Shown piece after piece: positions 52,036-60,604 of a DNA stretch of 64,000 nucleotides. Both the position numbers and the translations under genes were made by a program. The stretch spans positions 23,741-87,740 of the forward strand of contig NZ_BSFC01000013.1 in the NCBI RefSeq assembly GCF_027922145.1, given 5' to 3'. Position 1 is the stretch's first letter; the number at the start of each line of letters is the position of its first letter. The notes below the pieces were generated by a model. It was not told the DNA's origin. It saw only the letters and a program-made list of their open reading frames with translations, and did no database searches. Source of the stretch: Novosphingobium resinovorum. GTDB lineage: Bacteria > Pseudomonadota > Alphaproteobacteria > Sphingomonadales > Sphingomonadaceae.

Positions 52036-52171
52036 GACATGACCTCCGTCGTGCGGGGAGAGGCGCCTGTCCGCCGCTCCGTTTCAGTTTTGTGTCATGC
52101 CCGTACAGATACTGTCCAAGACTGTATTCTCATCGCGCATATGCCCGGGCGGCATGTCTCCGGCGCAAAAG

Positions 52172-53113
52172 CTATGCGCGATGGGTATCGGCCGCTTCGG
52201 GGAGCCGCGCCGTCGGCCATTCGCCCGCAGCCACCTGATCGGCGACCAGCGAGAGCAGCATTTCATGAATTTCGCGGATCGCGCGCAGGCCCTGCCGGTT
52301 CCATTGCGTCGCGATCGCCCACGATGCCTGCAAACCCTCGATCGGCACGAAACTCAGCCGCTCCGCCCTTTCCGGGCCGATAACGCAGCTCGGCGCTATG
52401 CCGAAACCCGCGCCCCGTTCGACGAGGTCGCCGACCAGGGCCGAACTGTTGACCTCGCTGCGCACGACCAGCTTGCGCGTCACTTCCGGATAGGCGGCCT
52501 CCAGGTACGCGAGCGTGCTCTGCGGATAGCCGACAAGGACCAGCGGAAGGCCGACAAGATCCGGCACGCTGACCGTGTCCGCGAACTCCCCTCGCCTCTC
52601 GCGCGGACAGACGAGGCAGAAGTTCTCGTTGACCAGCGGGGTCATCATCACCCCGCTGGTGCTGGCCGAATTGGAAATCAGCGCCACGTCGAGATCACCG
52701 GCCGCGATCCTGTCCCGCAAGTACGAACTCGAGCCCTGGATCAGGTCCACGCGGCAGCCGGGATAGCGGGCCAGAAACCCCGCCATGACCGGCAGCAGCA
52801 GCTTGGCATGGATGGATTGCGGGGCGCCAAGCGCGATGCTCCCAGTAAAGTCGCTGTCCTCCGTCGCCATTTCATCGACCAGTTGCTTCACCGAATCGAG
52901 AATGCCGGTCGCCCTGCGATAGAACCGCTCCCCTGCATCGGTCAGCGATACGCCTGTGCTGTGCCGCACGAACAGGGCCTGCCCGACCTCGTCCTCCAGC
53001 TTGGCGATCGAACGGCTCAGGGCGGGCTGGGCGACGTTGAGGTAATAGGCGCCGCGCACGAAACTGGACGCATCCGCGACCGCCTTGAAGTATCGAATTT
53101 GCCTGAGTTCCAT
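52172..53113 (-). CDS. LysR-family transcriptional regulator (CbbR/NAC-like)
   Basis: 313-aa LysR protein: HTH MELRQIRYFKAVADASSFVR, GAYYLNVAQPALSRSIAKLE, DEVGQALFVRHSTGVSLTDA, then an effector domain (GSIALGAPQSIHAKLLLPVM; ISNSASTSGVMMTPLVNENF; GAGFGIAPSCVIGPERAERL). The start at 53113 is chosen because it begins the conserved MELRQI; the frame is open upstream. It lies between a transporter gene and the hydrolase/monooxygenase pair, all in one direction, so it is the best candidate regulator for this catabolic cluster. Confidence 0.9.
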   Translation of the reverse strand: MELRQIRYFKAVADASSFVRGAYYLNVAQPALSRSIAKLEDEVGQALFVRHSTGVSLTDAGERFYRRATGILDSVKQLVDEMATEDSDFTGSIALGAPQSIHAKLLLPVMAGFLARYPGCRVDLIQGSSSYLRDRIAAGDLDVALISNSASTSGVMMTPLVNENFCLVCPRERRGEFADTVSVPDLVGLPLVLVGYPQSTLAYLEAAYPEVTRKLVVRSEVNSSALVGDLVERGAGFGIAPSCVIGPERAERLSFVPIEGLQASWAIATQWNRQGLRAIREIHEMLLSLVADQVAAGEWPTARLPEAADTHRA

Positions 53114-53171
53114 GACCCCGCGCGACTCCATTGGCAGACTGCGGCCGTTAGATAACCTTTCCAGATCGAGG

Positions 53172-54173
53172 TCAAACCACCGTCCCGCGCCGGGCCAAGG
53201 GTTCCGCCTCGCGGTCGGCGTAATGCCGGGCCAGAATGGCGCAGGCGAACAGCTGGATCTGATGGAACAGCATGAGCGGCAGCACCGCCGCCCCCACCTG
53301 CGAGGCAGGGAACAGAATGCCCGCCAGCGGCACGCCGGACACCAGGCTCTTCTTCGAACCGCAGAACTGCAGGACGATCGCATCCTCCCGCTCAAGGCCG
53401 AGCAGACGGCCGAGAACCCACGTCGACAGCAGGACGAGAGCAAGCAGGATGACGCACCACAGCGCAAGCTGCGCCAGCGCTTCCGGCGCCACGCGGTGCC
53501 ACAAGCCTTCGACGATGGCCGCGCTGAAAGCCGAGTAGACGACCAGCAGGATCGAGCCCCGGTCGGACACCATCACCAACGGACGATGCCGCGCGACCCA
53601 TGGGCCGATCCACGGACGCAGCAGGTGCCCGGCGACGAACGGCAGGAGAAGCTGCAGGGCAATCGTGCGCACCCCGCCCCACGACATTCCCAGCGACCCG
53701 CCTCCCCCCTCGACGCGCATCAGCACGCTTGCGAGGATGGGCGTCAGCGCGATACCCAGAAGATTGGAGAACGACGCGCTGCAGACCGCCGCCGCGACAT
53801 TGCCTCTGGCGACCGACGTGAACGCGATGGACGACTGCACCGTGGAGGGAAGCAGCGTCAGGAACAGCAGGCCCGAAGCCATCACCGGATCGAGGACGCC
53901 CAGCCGCTCGATCACCAGGCCCAGAAGCGGAAACAGCACGAAGGTCGATCCAAGAACCGCCAGATGCAGTTTCCATGCGCCCGCGCCGGACAACAGCGCC
54001 TCACGCGACAGCTTCGCCCCCTGCAGGAAGAACAGCAGCACGATGGCCGCGTCCGCTGCCATGTCGACGACCGAGGCTCCCGCGCCGCGCACAGGCAGGA
54101 AACTCGCCAGGCAGACGGTGCCGGCCAGCGCGAACAGGAAAGGGTCGAAGGCGGCGCGCAAGTATCCCTTCAT
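53172..54173 (-). CDS. Bile acid:sodium symporter-family transporter
   Basis: 333-aa membrane protein with nine or ten hydrophobic segments, like the SBF-like/SLC10A7 group. Indicative segments are FLFALAGTVCLASFLPV, ADAAIVLLFFLQGAKLSREA, TLLPSTVQSSIAFTSVARGN, AAAVCSASFSNLLGIALTPI and FCGSKKSLVSGVPLAGILFP. These conserved crossover regions carry sodium sites in relatives. It would import or export an organic anion. The start is 4 bp after the NTF2-like gene stop, so the two are co-transcribed. Confidence 0.88.
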   Translation of the reverse strand: MKGYLRAAFDPFLFALAGTVCLASFLPVRGAGASVVDMAADAAIVLLFFLQGAKLSREALLSGAGAWKLHLAVLGSTFVLFPLLGLVIERLGVLDPVMASGLLFLTLLPSTVQSSIAFTSVARGNVAAAVCSASFSNLLGIALTPILASVLMRVEGGGGSLGMSWGGVRTIALQLLLPFVAGHLLRPWIGPWVARHRPLVMVSDRGSILLVVYSAFSAAIVEGLWHRVAPEALAQLALWCVILLALVLLSTWVLGRLLGLEREDAIVLQFCGSKKSLVSGVPLAGILFPASQVGAAVLPLMLFHQIQLFACAILARHYADREAEPLARRGTVV

Positions 54174-54177
54174 CGCC

Positions 54178-54591
54178 TCACTCCCCGATCAGCAGATCGG
54201 CGAGGACCGGCTCGGCTACCGAGATCGAGGTGCCCTGATGATAGATATTGCGCCAACCCTCCGCCTGGAGACGATAAAGCCGCAAATGGCGCGCGGCCTT
54301 CCGGCGAACCGCGCCGTCGCTCGCCCTGAAGACATTCACGAACGAGCCGCGCACGATGGCAAGGTCGCCGACATGACTGATGTGGTTCTCGGTGACGCGA
54401 TACTCGACATATCGACCGCCCTGCTGGCAGACGGCGGCGAGGTAGCCCGCCTTGTCGCGGATCGAGCCATCGGCATCGACATGGACGTAGTCGGCATCGA
54501 CCATGCTCGCCAAAGTCTGGTAGTCGGCCTCGACGATCCCCACAGCCCTTCTGTCCTCGAGTTCGGCGATCTCGGCGTAAATCACGTCCAT
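54178..54591 (-). CDS. SnoaL/NTF2-like (DUF4440-type) small protein
   Basis: 137-aa cone-fold protein: YAEIAELEDRRAVGIVEADY, QTLASMVDADYVHVDADGSI, RDKAGYLAAVCQQGG, LAIVRGSFVNVFRAS, RLYRLQAEGWRNIYHQGTSI. Members include ketosteroid-isomerase-like and SnoaL cyclase enzymes as well as non-catalytic binding proteins, so activity is uncertain. It is first of the minus-strand run, directly before the SBF-like transporter. Confidence 0.82.
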   Translation of the reverse strand: MDVIYAEIAELEDRRAVGIVEADYQTLASMVDADYVHVDADGSIRDKAGYLAAVCQQGGRYVEYRVTENHISHVGDLAIVRGSFVNVFRASDGAVRRKAARHLRLYRLQAEGWRNIYHQGTSISVAEPVLADLLIGE

Positions 54592-54804
54592 GTCCTGCGC
54601 TCTCCATTCCCTGCCGCCAAAGCCAATCCGCAGGTGGGTAGTGCGCGAGAGGAGAGCGATGCAAAGTCCGTATTCTCATGATCGCCATGAGGGAGCGGCA
54701 TGGCTCACGGCCATGCCGCCGATGAATTGCCCCGATGAACAATCGCTAATGGCAATTCGCAGGCGCCGATGCCAATCAGGGCATGTCCATTCGCGGAGCG
54801 CATG

Positions 54805-55200
54805 ATGTCTGAAGCTATCGGTACGAGCCTCGTGGAGCGCATCTCCCACGTCAATCTGGCGATCCGCGACGAACAGGCTTCGCGCGATTTCTACGTCGGG
54901 ATTCTTGGCCTCACCGAAGTATGGCGCGTTCCGCAGCCGCAGCCGGGGCTATGGCTCCAGATCGGCTCGAAGCAGATCCACCTCCTCCGCCCGGTGGACG
55001 ACGACGAACTGCCGCCCCCGCGCGTGCTTCAGGAAACGCCGATGGCCCCGCATCTCGCCTTCTCCGTCGCTGACGTGAAGCGGGTCGCGCGCCGTCTGGA
55101 GGAAAACGGCGTCACCGTGATCTTCAGCCCCTACATGGAAGGGCAGGCGTTCTTCACCGACCCGTCCGGGAATATTCTCGAAATTCTCGAAGACCTCTGA
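54805..55200 (+). CDS. VOC-family (glyoxalase/dioxygenase-like) protein
   Basis: 131-aa vicinal-oxygen-chelate protein: ISHVNLAIRDEQASRDFYVG, ILGLTEVWRVPQPQPGLWLQ, QIHLLRPVDDDELPPPRVLQ, PHLAFSVADVKRVARRLEEN, FFTDPSGNILEI. Candidate metal ligands are the His in SHVNLA, the His in MAPHLAF and the Glu in NILEI. The family includes glyoxalases, resistance proteins and ring-cleavage enzymes. The start at 54805 lies in an ATGATG pair following GGAG. A strong terminator follows. Confidence 0.85.
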   Translation: MSEAIGTSLVERISHVNLAIRDEQASRDFYVGILGLTEVWRVPQPQPGLWLQIGSKQIHLLRPVDDDELPPPRVLQETPMAPHLAFSVADVKRVARRLEENGVTVIFSPYMEGQAFFTDPSGNILEILEDL

Positions 55201-55225
55201 CCGGCCAACAAGTCCCAACCACCCT

Positions 55226-55262
55226 GACGGCCTGCGCCTCTTCGGCTGCAGGCCGTCTTTTT
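55226..55262 (+). terminator. Intrinsic terminator of the VOC gene
   Basis: GACGGCCTGC / GCAGGCCGTC, a perfect 10-bp stem with a 12-nt loop, followed directly by TTTTT. Classic rho-independent terminator, placed between the convergent VOC (+) and Lrp (-) genes. Confidence 0.9.
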
Positions 55263-55265
55263 GTT

Positions 55266-55736
55266 TCAAGCAGAGGTGATGCGCGGCGCGGGCCGGTTGA
55301 TGAAGGACTTCAGCGCAAAGCTGCTCTGGATATGCGCGACGTTGGGGATTTGCGTCAGCACCTCGAGGAGATCCCGGTAGTGATCCAGGTCCCGCACCAC
55401 GACCCGCAGCAGGTAATCCGCGCCGCCTGACATAAGGAATCCGCTCATGATCTCGGGCAGGTCCGCCGCCCGGCTTTCGAACGCCTCGAGGGCGGTGCGG
55501 ACCTGCTTGTCGAGGGTCACCGAGACGAAAACGGATATCGGCCCGGCGAGCTTCTTCTCGTCCAGCCGCGCGAAGTATCCGAGGATATATCCCTCCTCCT
55601 CCAGCGCGCGAACCCGCCGGGCCGTGGGGGTCAGGCTGAGGCCGATCCGCTCGGCAAGATCGCTCCACGTGATGCGGCCATCCTCGCTGATGCACTGGAG
55701 AATCTTGCGGTCGTAGGAATCAAGCACCCGGATCAT
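55266..55736 (-). CDS. Lrp/AsnC-family transcriptional regulator
   Basis: 156-aa Lrp-type regulator: HTH (LDSYDRKILQCISEDGRITW, SDLAERIGLSLTPTARRVRA, LEEEGYILGYFARLDEKKLA) and RAM ligand domain (ISVFVSVTLDKQVRTALEAF, FLMSGGADYLLRVVVRDLDH). These regulators sense amino acids. It is divergent from the fused indolepyruvate oxidoreductase gene across an AT-rich 153-bp region, and a transaminase lies downstream, so it likely controls this amino-acid degradation operon. The start at 55736 has GGGGAAG upstream. Confidence 0.93.
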   Translation of the reverse strand: MIRVLDSYDRKILQCISEDGRITWSDLAERIGLSLTPTARRVRALEEEGYILGYFARLDEKKLAGPISVFVSVTLDKQVRTALEAFESRAADLPEIMSGFLMSGGADYLLRVVVRDLDHYRDLLEVLTQIPNVAHIQSSFALKSFINRPAPRITSA

Positions 55737-55889
55737 CACTTCCCCACCATAAGATCGATCATTAGCAATATATTCCACACAATCTACATTATATAGTAAA
55801 ATTGTTCAAATCCGCAGTTCGATCGCGCCATGTTTGGCAACTCTCCCTCGCGTTTCCCGGCTACTTTCGGACCCGCAAGGAGAACGACA

Positions 55890-58800
55890 ATGCGACACGA
55901 GCGGATCATCAGCCTGGACGCCATCTACCAGGCCGAGACCGGCCCTGCCTTCATGACCGGCATCCAGGCCCTCGTGCGCCTGCCGCTGATGCAGCGGCGC
56001 CTCGACAGGCATCGGGGCCTGCGGACGGCGGGCCTGATCTCCGGCTATCGCGGTTCTCCCGTAGGGGCTTACGACCAGCAGCTGTGGAAGGCGCAGAAGT
56101 ACCTCGACGCGCATGAAGTCGTCTTCCAGCCGGGGCTGAACGAGGATCTAGCCGCCACCGCCCTGTGGGGCGCGCAGATGCACAAGGCTTATGGTCCGTC
56201 CAAGGCCGATGGTGTCTTCGGCATCTGGTACGGCAAGGGCAACGGCGTCGACCGGACGGGCGACGTGTTCCGCAATGCGAACATGCTGGGCACTTCGCCG
56301 CTGGGCGGCGTCTTGGCGATCGGCGGCGACGACCACAGCGCGCAGTCATCGATGTTCCCGCACCAGACCGACGGCATCTTCCAGTCGGTTCACATGCCGG
56401 TGTTGCAGCCGGCCAACGTCTCGGAAATCCTCACGCTGGGCATGGCGGGCATCGCCATGTCGCGCTTCTCGGGCGTGTGGGTCGCGATGAAGACGATCGC
56501 CGAGGTCGTCGAAAGCGCCGCGACCTTCGACCTTCCCGATCCCTATCCCGCTTATGCCTCACCGGCGGGGCTGGTGCCGTCGCACGGGCTGAACTGGGAC
56601 CCGTCGATCAACTGGCCCGCCGAACGCGCCGAATACGAACGGCGCATGATCGAGGAGCGCATTCCCGCCGCCGTGGGCTGGGCCACCGCCAATCGCATCG
56701 ACGCGCCGGTGTTCGAGGCTGGCCGCACACGCCTGGCCGTCGTGACGGTCGGCAAGGCGCATCAGGACCTGATGCAGGCCCTGTCCAACCTCGGCATCGG
56801 CAAGGACGAAGCCGAGGCACTCGGCCTCTCGATCTACAAGGTCGCGATGAGCTGGCCGCTCGCCACCGATCCGCTGCTGGTCTTCGCGAAGGGAGCGGAG
56901 GAAATCCTCGTCATCGAGGAAAAGGGGCCGACGGTCGAAAGCCAGATCAAGTCCGCCTTGTTCAATCACGACGGCAGGCGCCCGCGCGTTTCGGGCAAGA
57001 CCGCCCCGGACGGCAGGCAACTGCTGCCGGTCGTTTCGGAATTCAACCCGCTGATGGTCGCCAGGGCCCTGGTCCAGCGCATCGCCCCGGACGGCGCGAT
57101 CGACCTGACGACCCGGCTGTCGGCGCTGGAAGCCGCCGGGTCGCGCGGCGAGGTAATCGCATTCCCCGCCCGCAAGCCGTTCTTCTGCTCGGGCTGCCCG
57201 CACAACAGTTCAACCCGGACGCCGGAAGGTTCGATGGCGGGCGGCGGCATCGGTTGCCATGTCATGGCGCTCTCGCAGCCGAAGCTGAAGACCCCGACCT
57301 TCAGCCAGATGGGCGGCGAGGGCCTGCAATGGGTCGGCGCAGCACCATTCTCGCAGACGGGCCACATCTTCCAGAACCTGGGCGATGGCACCTACCAGCA
57401 CAGCGGGCTGCTGGCGATCCGCGCGGCCGTGGCGGCGGGCACCAACATCACCTTCAAGATCCTCTACAACGATGCCGTGGCGATGACCGGCGGCCAGCCC
57501 GCCGAAGGCGCGCTGGAACCACGCCGCATTCTTGCGCAACTCGTCGCTGAGGGCGTCGGTGCGGTCCATCTCGTCAGCGACATGCCCGAGAACTGGCCGC
57601 GATCGAGCCTGCCTGCCGGCGTCACCCTGCACCACCGCGACGCGATGGACAGCCTGCAAAAGACCCTGCGCCAAGTCCCCGGCGTCACCGCGATCCTTTA
57701 CGAACAGACTTGCGCCGCCGAGAAGCGCCGTCGCCGCAAGCGCGGCGCCTTTCCCGATCCCGACCGGCGGGTCTTCATCAATGAGCGCGTCTGCGAAGGC
57801 TGCGGAGATTGTTCGGTACAGTCCAACTGCATTTCGGTGGAGCCGCTCAAGACACCTTATGGCGTGAAGCGCCGGATCAACCAGTCCGCCTGCAACAAGG
57901 ATTTCTCCTGCACGAAAGGCTTCTGCCCGAGCTTCATCGAGATCGCCGGCGCCAAACTGCGCAAGCCCGCCCCCGACCGCATCCGCGCACTGGAAGCGGA
58001 GCATTTCGGGGCACTGCCCGAGCCGACGATCCCCGCACTCGAGACCGTCTACAACATCTATGTCGCGGGGATCGGCGGGCTTGGCGTCCTGACCACCGGC
58101 GCCCTGCTGGGCACTGCCGCGCACTTGTCGGGCCGCAATGCCACGGTGCTGGACTTCACCGGCCTTGCGCAAAAGAATGGCGCGGTGGTGAGCCAGGTGC
58201 GGATCGCCCCGCAGGGCAGCGACATCCACGCCGTGCGGATCGGATCGGGAGAGACCGACCTGCTGCTGGGCACCGACGCACTGGTCGCCGCCAGCCCGGA
58301 TTCGCTACGCAAGTTCGCCAGAGGACGCGGCGCGGTGGTCCTCAACGGTGACGAGACCCCCACTGCCGATGTCGTCTCGGATCGCGACTTCGCATTGCCG
58401 ACGCCGAAAATCGTCGAGACGCTGCTTGGCCGCGCGGGAGCCAACGGCTTCCTGCTCAGCGCCACCCGCATTGCCGAAGGGCTGTTCGGCAACAATGTCG
58501 CGGCCAACACCCTGATCGTCGGCTACGCTTGGCAGAAGGGCCTCCTCCCGCTGGAAGCCAGCGCTTTCGAAGCCGCGATCGAAGCCAATGGCGCAGCGGT
58601 CGAACTGAACCGGCGCGCATTCGCATGGGGACGTCTGGCGGCGGTCGACATGGCCACGGTAGAGCAGGCCGCCGGTATCGCGCCGCCCACAGCGCCGACT
58701 CCCGAAACCCTCGACGCATTGATCGCCCGCCGCACTGCGGACCTTATCGCGTATCAGAACCAGGCCTATGCGCGCGTCTACGGCGCAATGGTCGATCAGG

Positions 58801-59360
58801 CGGCTGCCTCTGCCGCATCTCTGGGCAAGCGCGGCGAGGCATTCGTACGTTCGGTGGCCACGCAGGGCTATCGCCTGATGGCGTATAAGGACGAATATGA
58901 GGTCGCGCGCCTTTACGCAGATCCGGACTTTCGCAGGGCGCTGGAAGGGCAGTTTTCCGAGACCGGCGCGATCGGCGTCTGGCTTGCCCCTCCCCTGCTC
59001 TCGCGGATGGACCCGGCCACCGGCCGCCCAAAGAAGCGCAAGTTCGGCCCCTGGGTCTTCCATGCATTCACGATGCTCGCCCGCCTGAAATCGCTGCGCG
59101 GCAGCTGGGCCGATCCGTTCGGATACACGCAAGAACGGCGAAGGGAGCGGGCGCTGGCGGCGGACTATCGGCAGATGATCGCCGAACTGTGCGGCGATCT
59201 TGGTCATGCCACCATCGACCATGCCGCAGCGCTCGCCGATCTGCCCGAGATGATCCGCGGCTACGGCCCGGTCAAGGAGGCGGCTATGGCCGAATACGAA
59301 GAGCGGCTCAGCGAACTTCGCGCGGGCCCGAACGCAACGCCGATGAACGAGGCCGCCTGA
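55890..59360 (+). CDS. Indolepyruvate ferredoxin oxidoreductase, fused alpha/beta/gamma type
   Basis: 1156-aa cytoplasmic enzyme that oxidatively decarboxylates aryl-pyruvates to aryl-acetyl-CoA using thiamine diphosphate and iron-sulfur clusters. N-terminal half: GIQALVRLPLMQRRLDRHRG, LRTAGLISGYRGSPVGAYDQ. A FCSGCPHNSSTRTPEGS motif at about residue 431 marks the diphosphate-binding part, and ferredoxin-like cysteines (VCEGCGDCSVQSNC; CTKGFCPSF) sit at about residues 632-690. The gamma domain begins NIYVAGIGGLGVLTTGALLG at about 724. The fusion is normal for proteobacterial iorAB-like proteins. AAGGAG lies 7 nt before the ATG. An aminotransferase downstream would supply the 2-oxo acid. Confidence 0.92.
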   Translation: MRHERIISLDAIYQAETGPAFMTGIQALVRLPLMQRRLDRHRGLRTAGLISGYRGSPVGAYDQQLWKAQKYLDAHEVVFQPGLNEDLAATALWGAQMHKAYGPSKADGVFGIWYGKGNGVDRTGDVFRNANMLGTSPLGGVLAIGGDDHSAQSSMFPHQTDGIFQSVHMPVLQPANVSEILTLGMAGIAMSRFSGVWVAMKTIAEVVESAATFDLPDPYPAYASPAGLVPSHGLNWDPSINWPAERAEYERRMIEERIPAAVGWATANRIDAPVFEAGRTRLAVVTVGKAHQDLMQALSNLGIGKDEAEALGLSIYKVAMSWPLATDPLLVFAKGAEEILVIEEKGPTVESQIKSALFNHDGRRPRVSGKTAPDGRQLLPVVSEFNPLMVARALVQRIAPDGAIDLTTRLSALEAAGSRGEVIAFPARKPFFCSGCPHNSSTRTPEGSMAGGGIGCHVMALSQPKLKTPTFSQMGGEGLQWVGAAPFSQTGHIFQNLGDGTYQHSGLLAIRAAVAAGTNITFKILYNDAVAMTGGQPAEGALEPRRILAQLVAEGVGAVHLVSDMPENWPRSSLPAGVTLHHRDAMDSLQKTLRQVPGVTAILYEQTCAAEKRRRRKRGAFPDPDRRVFINERVCEGCGDCSVQSNCISVEPLKTPYGVKRRINQSACNKDFSCTKGFCPSFIEIAGAKLRKPAPDRIRALEAEHFGALPEPTIPALETVYNIYVAGIGGLGVLTTGALLGTAAHLSGRNATVLDFTGLAQKNGAVVSQVRIAPQGSDIHAVRIGSGETDLLLGTDALVAASPDSLRKFARGRGAVVLNGDETPTADVVSDRDFALPTPKIVETLLGRAGANGFLLSATRIAEGLFGNNVAANTLIVGYAWQKGLLPLEASAFEAAIEANGAAVELNRRAFAWGRLAAVDMATVEQAAGIAPPTAPTPETLDALIARRTADLIAYQNQAYARVYGAMVDQAAASAASLGKRGEAFVRSVATQGYRLMAYKDEYEVARLYADPDFRRALEGQFSETGAIGVWLAPPLLSRMDPATGRPKKRKFGPWVFHAFTMLARLKSLRGSWADPFGYTQERRRERALAADYRQMIAELCGDLGHATIDHAAALADLPEMIRGYGPVKEAAMAEYEERLSELRAGPNATPMNEAA

Positions 59361-59458
59361 TGCTTAACGAAACACAGATCGCCATTCGCGACACGGTGCG
59401 CGATTTCACGCAGCGGAAAATCCGCCTCGACGGCGCCATCCGCAAGGCACCGCGCTAA
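59360..59458 (+). pseudogene. Acyl-CoA dehydrogenase 5' stub
   Basis: A 32-codon frame, MLNETQIAIRDTVRDFTQRK, IRLDGAIRKAPR, that reads exactly like the first helix of acyl-CoA dehydrogenases (which start ML-x-E-x-Q-x-x-IRDTVRDF). Its ATG overlaps the oxidoreductase stop (TGATG), so it was once the next gene of the operon. More than 340 codons are missing, and the frame stops 17 bp before the aminotransferase start. Confidence 0.75.
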
Positions 59459-59474
59459 CTTCAAGGGTCAAGCA

Positions 59475-60557
59475 ATGACATTGGTATTCCAGACTATTCC
59501 CCACCCCCGCCCGCTGGCCCCCGGTTCGCGATCGGCCGCCCTCGAAAATCCGGGGTTCGGAAAGCATTTCACCGACCATATGGTCACCATCCGCTGGAGC
59601 AGCGAAGCCGGATGGCACGATGCCCGTGTCGGACCGCGTCGCCCCTTCGAGATCGATCCTTCGGCATCCGTCCTGCATTACGCGCAGGAAATCTTCGAGG
59701 GCATGAAGGCCTATCGCGGGGCCGATGGGCAAACTCTTCTGTTCAGGCCGGAGGAAAACGCCCGGCGCTTCAACCTGTCGGCAGAGCGGATGGCGATGCC
59801 GCAGCTTCCCGAAGATATCTTCCTCGAAGCCGTGAAGCGCCTCGTGGACGTCGATCGTGACTGGGTGCCGGGCAACGGGGGCAGCCTTTATCTGCGGCCT
59901 TTCATGTTCTCGGATGAGGCGTTTCTGGGGGTGCGTCCTGCGTCCAGCTACGTTTTCTGCGTGATCGCATCCCCGGCCGGCGCCTATTTCAGGAACGGTG
60001 ACGATGCGATCCGCCTCTGGGTCACTCCGGACTACACGCGCGCCGCGCCCGGAGGCACGGGTGCGGCCAAATGCGGCGGCAACTACGCAGGAAGCCTGCT
60101 CGCACAGCGTCAGGCAATCGCTCGCGAGTGCGACCAGGTCCTGTTCCTCGACGCGGTCGAAGGGCGCTGGGTGGAGGAACTTGGCGGCATGAACATCTTC
60201 TTCGTGTTCGACGACGGCCGACTGATCACGCCGCCTTTGCGGGGCACCATTCTTCCCGGCATCACCCGCGATTCCATCATGACCATCGCGCGGGAACGGG
60301 GGCTGACCGTGTCCGAGGCGCCGGTGTCGTTCGATCAATGGCAGGCCGATGCCGCGAGCGGCAGCCTCACGGAAGCGTTCGCCTGTGGGACCGCTGCGGT
60401 GATCGCTGGAATCGGGTCGGTGCTTTCTCCCGGCGGGCAGTTCGCGGTGGGAGACGGAAAGACGGGGCCGGTCACAACGGCGCTCCGCGATGAACTCACC
60501 GCGCTGCAGCGCGGCGATCGGCCGGATCGTCATGGCTGGGTCCAGGCGTGCAGCTAG
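59475..60557 (+). CDS. Branched-chain amino-acid aminotransferase family protein
   Basis: 360-aa fold-type IV PLP transaminase of the IlvE/BCAT2 group. LHYAQEIFEGMKAYRGADGQ, ENARRFNLSAERMAMPQLPE, LYLRPFMFSDEAFLGVRPAS, and the PLP Lys in GGTGAAKCGGNYAGSLLAQR are diagnostic, as are EELGGMNIFFVFDDGRLITP and EAFACGTAAVIAGIGSV. It follows the fused oxidoreductase and may feed it with keto acids from aromatic or branched amino acids. A housekeeping BCAT role is also possible. Confidence 0.9.
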   Translation: MTLVFQTIPHPRPLAPGSRSAALENPGFGKHFTDHMVTIRWSSEAGWHDARVGPRRPFEIDPSASVLHYAQEIFEGMKAYRGADGQTLLFRPEENARRFNLSAERMAMPQLPEDIFLEAVKRLVDVDRDWVPGNGGSLYLRPFMFSDEAFLGVRPASSYVFCVIASPAGAYFRNGDDAIRLWVTPDYTRAAPGGTGAAKCGGNYAGSLLAQRQAIARECDQVLFLDAVEGRWVEELGGMNIFFVFDDGRLITPPLRGTILPGITRDSIMTIARERGLTVSEAPVSFDQWQADAASGSLTEAFACGTAAVIAGIGSVLSPGGQFAVGDGKTGPVTTALRDELTALQRGDRPDRHGWVQACS

Positions 60558-60574
60558 GCTGAACCGCGCGTTTC

Positions 60575-60597
60575 GGGGGCGGCGTGCAGCCGCCCCC
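60575..60597. terminator. Bidirectional stem-loop between convergent genes
   Basis: GGGGGCGGC-GTGCA-GCCGCCCCC, a perfect 9-bp GC-rich stem, midway between the aminotransferase stop (60557) and the epimerase stop (60605). There is no long U-run, but the position fits a two-way terminator. Confidence 0.65.
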
Positions 60598-60604
60598 ATC
60601 GACG

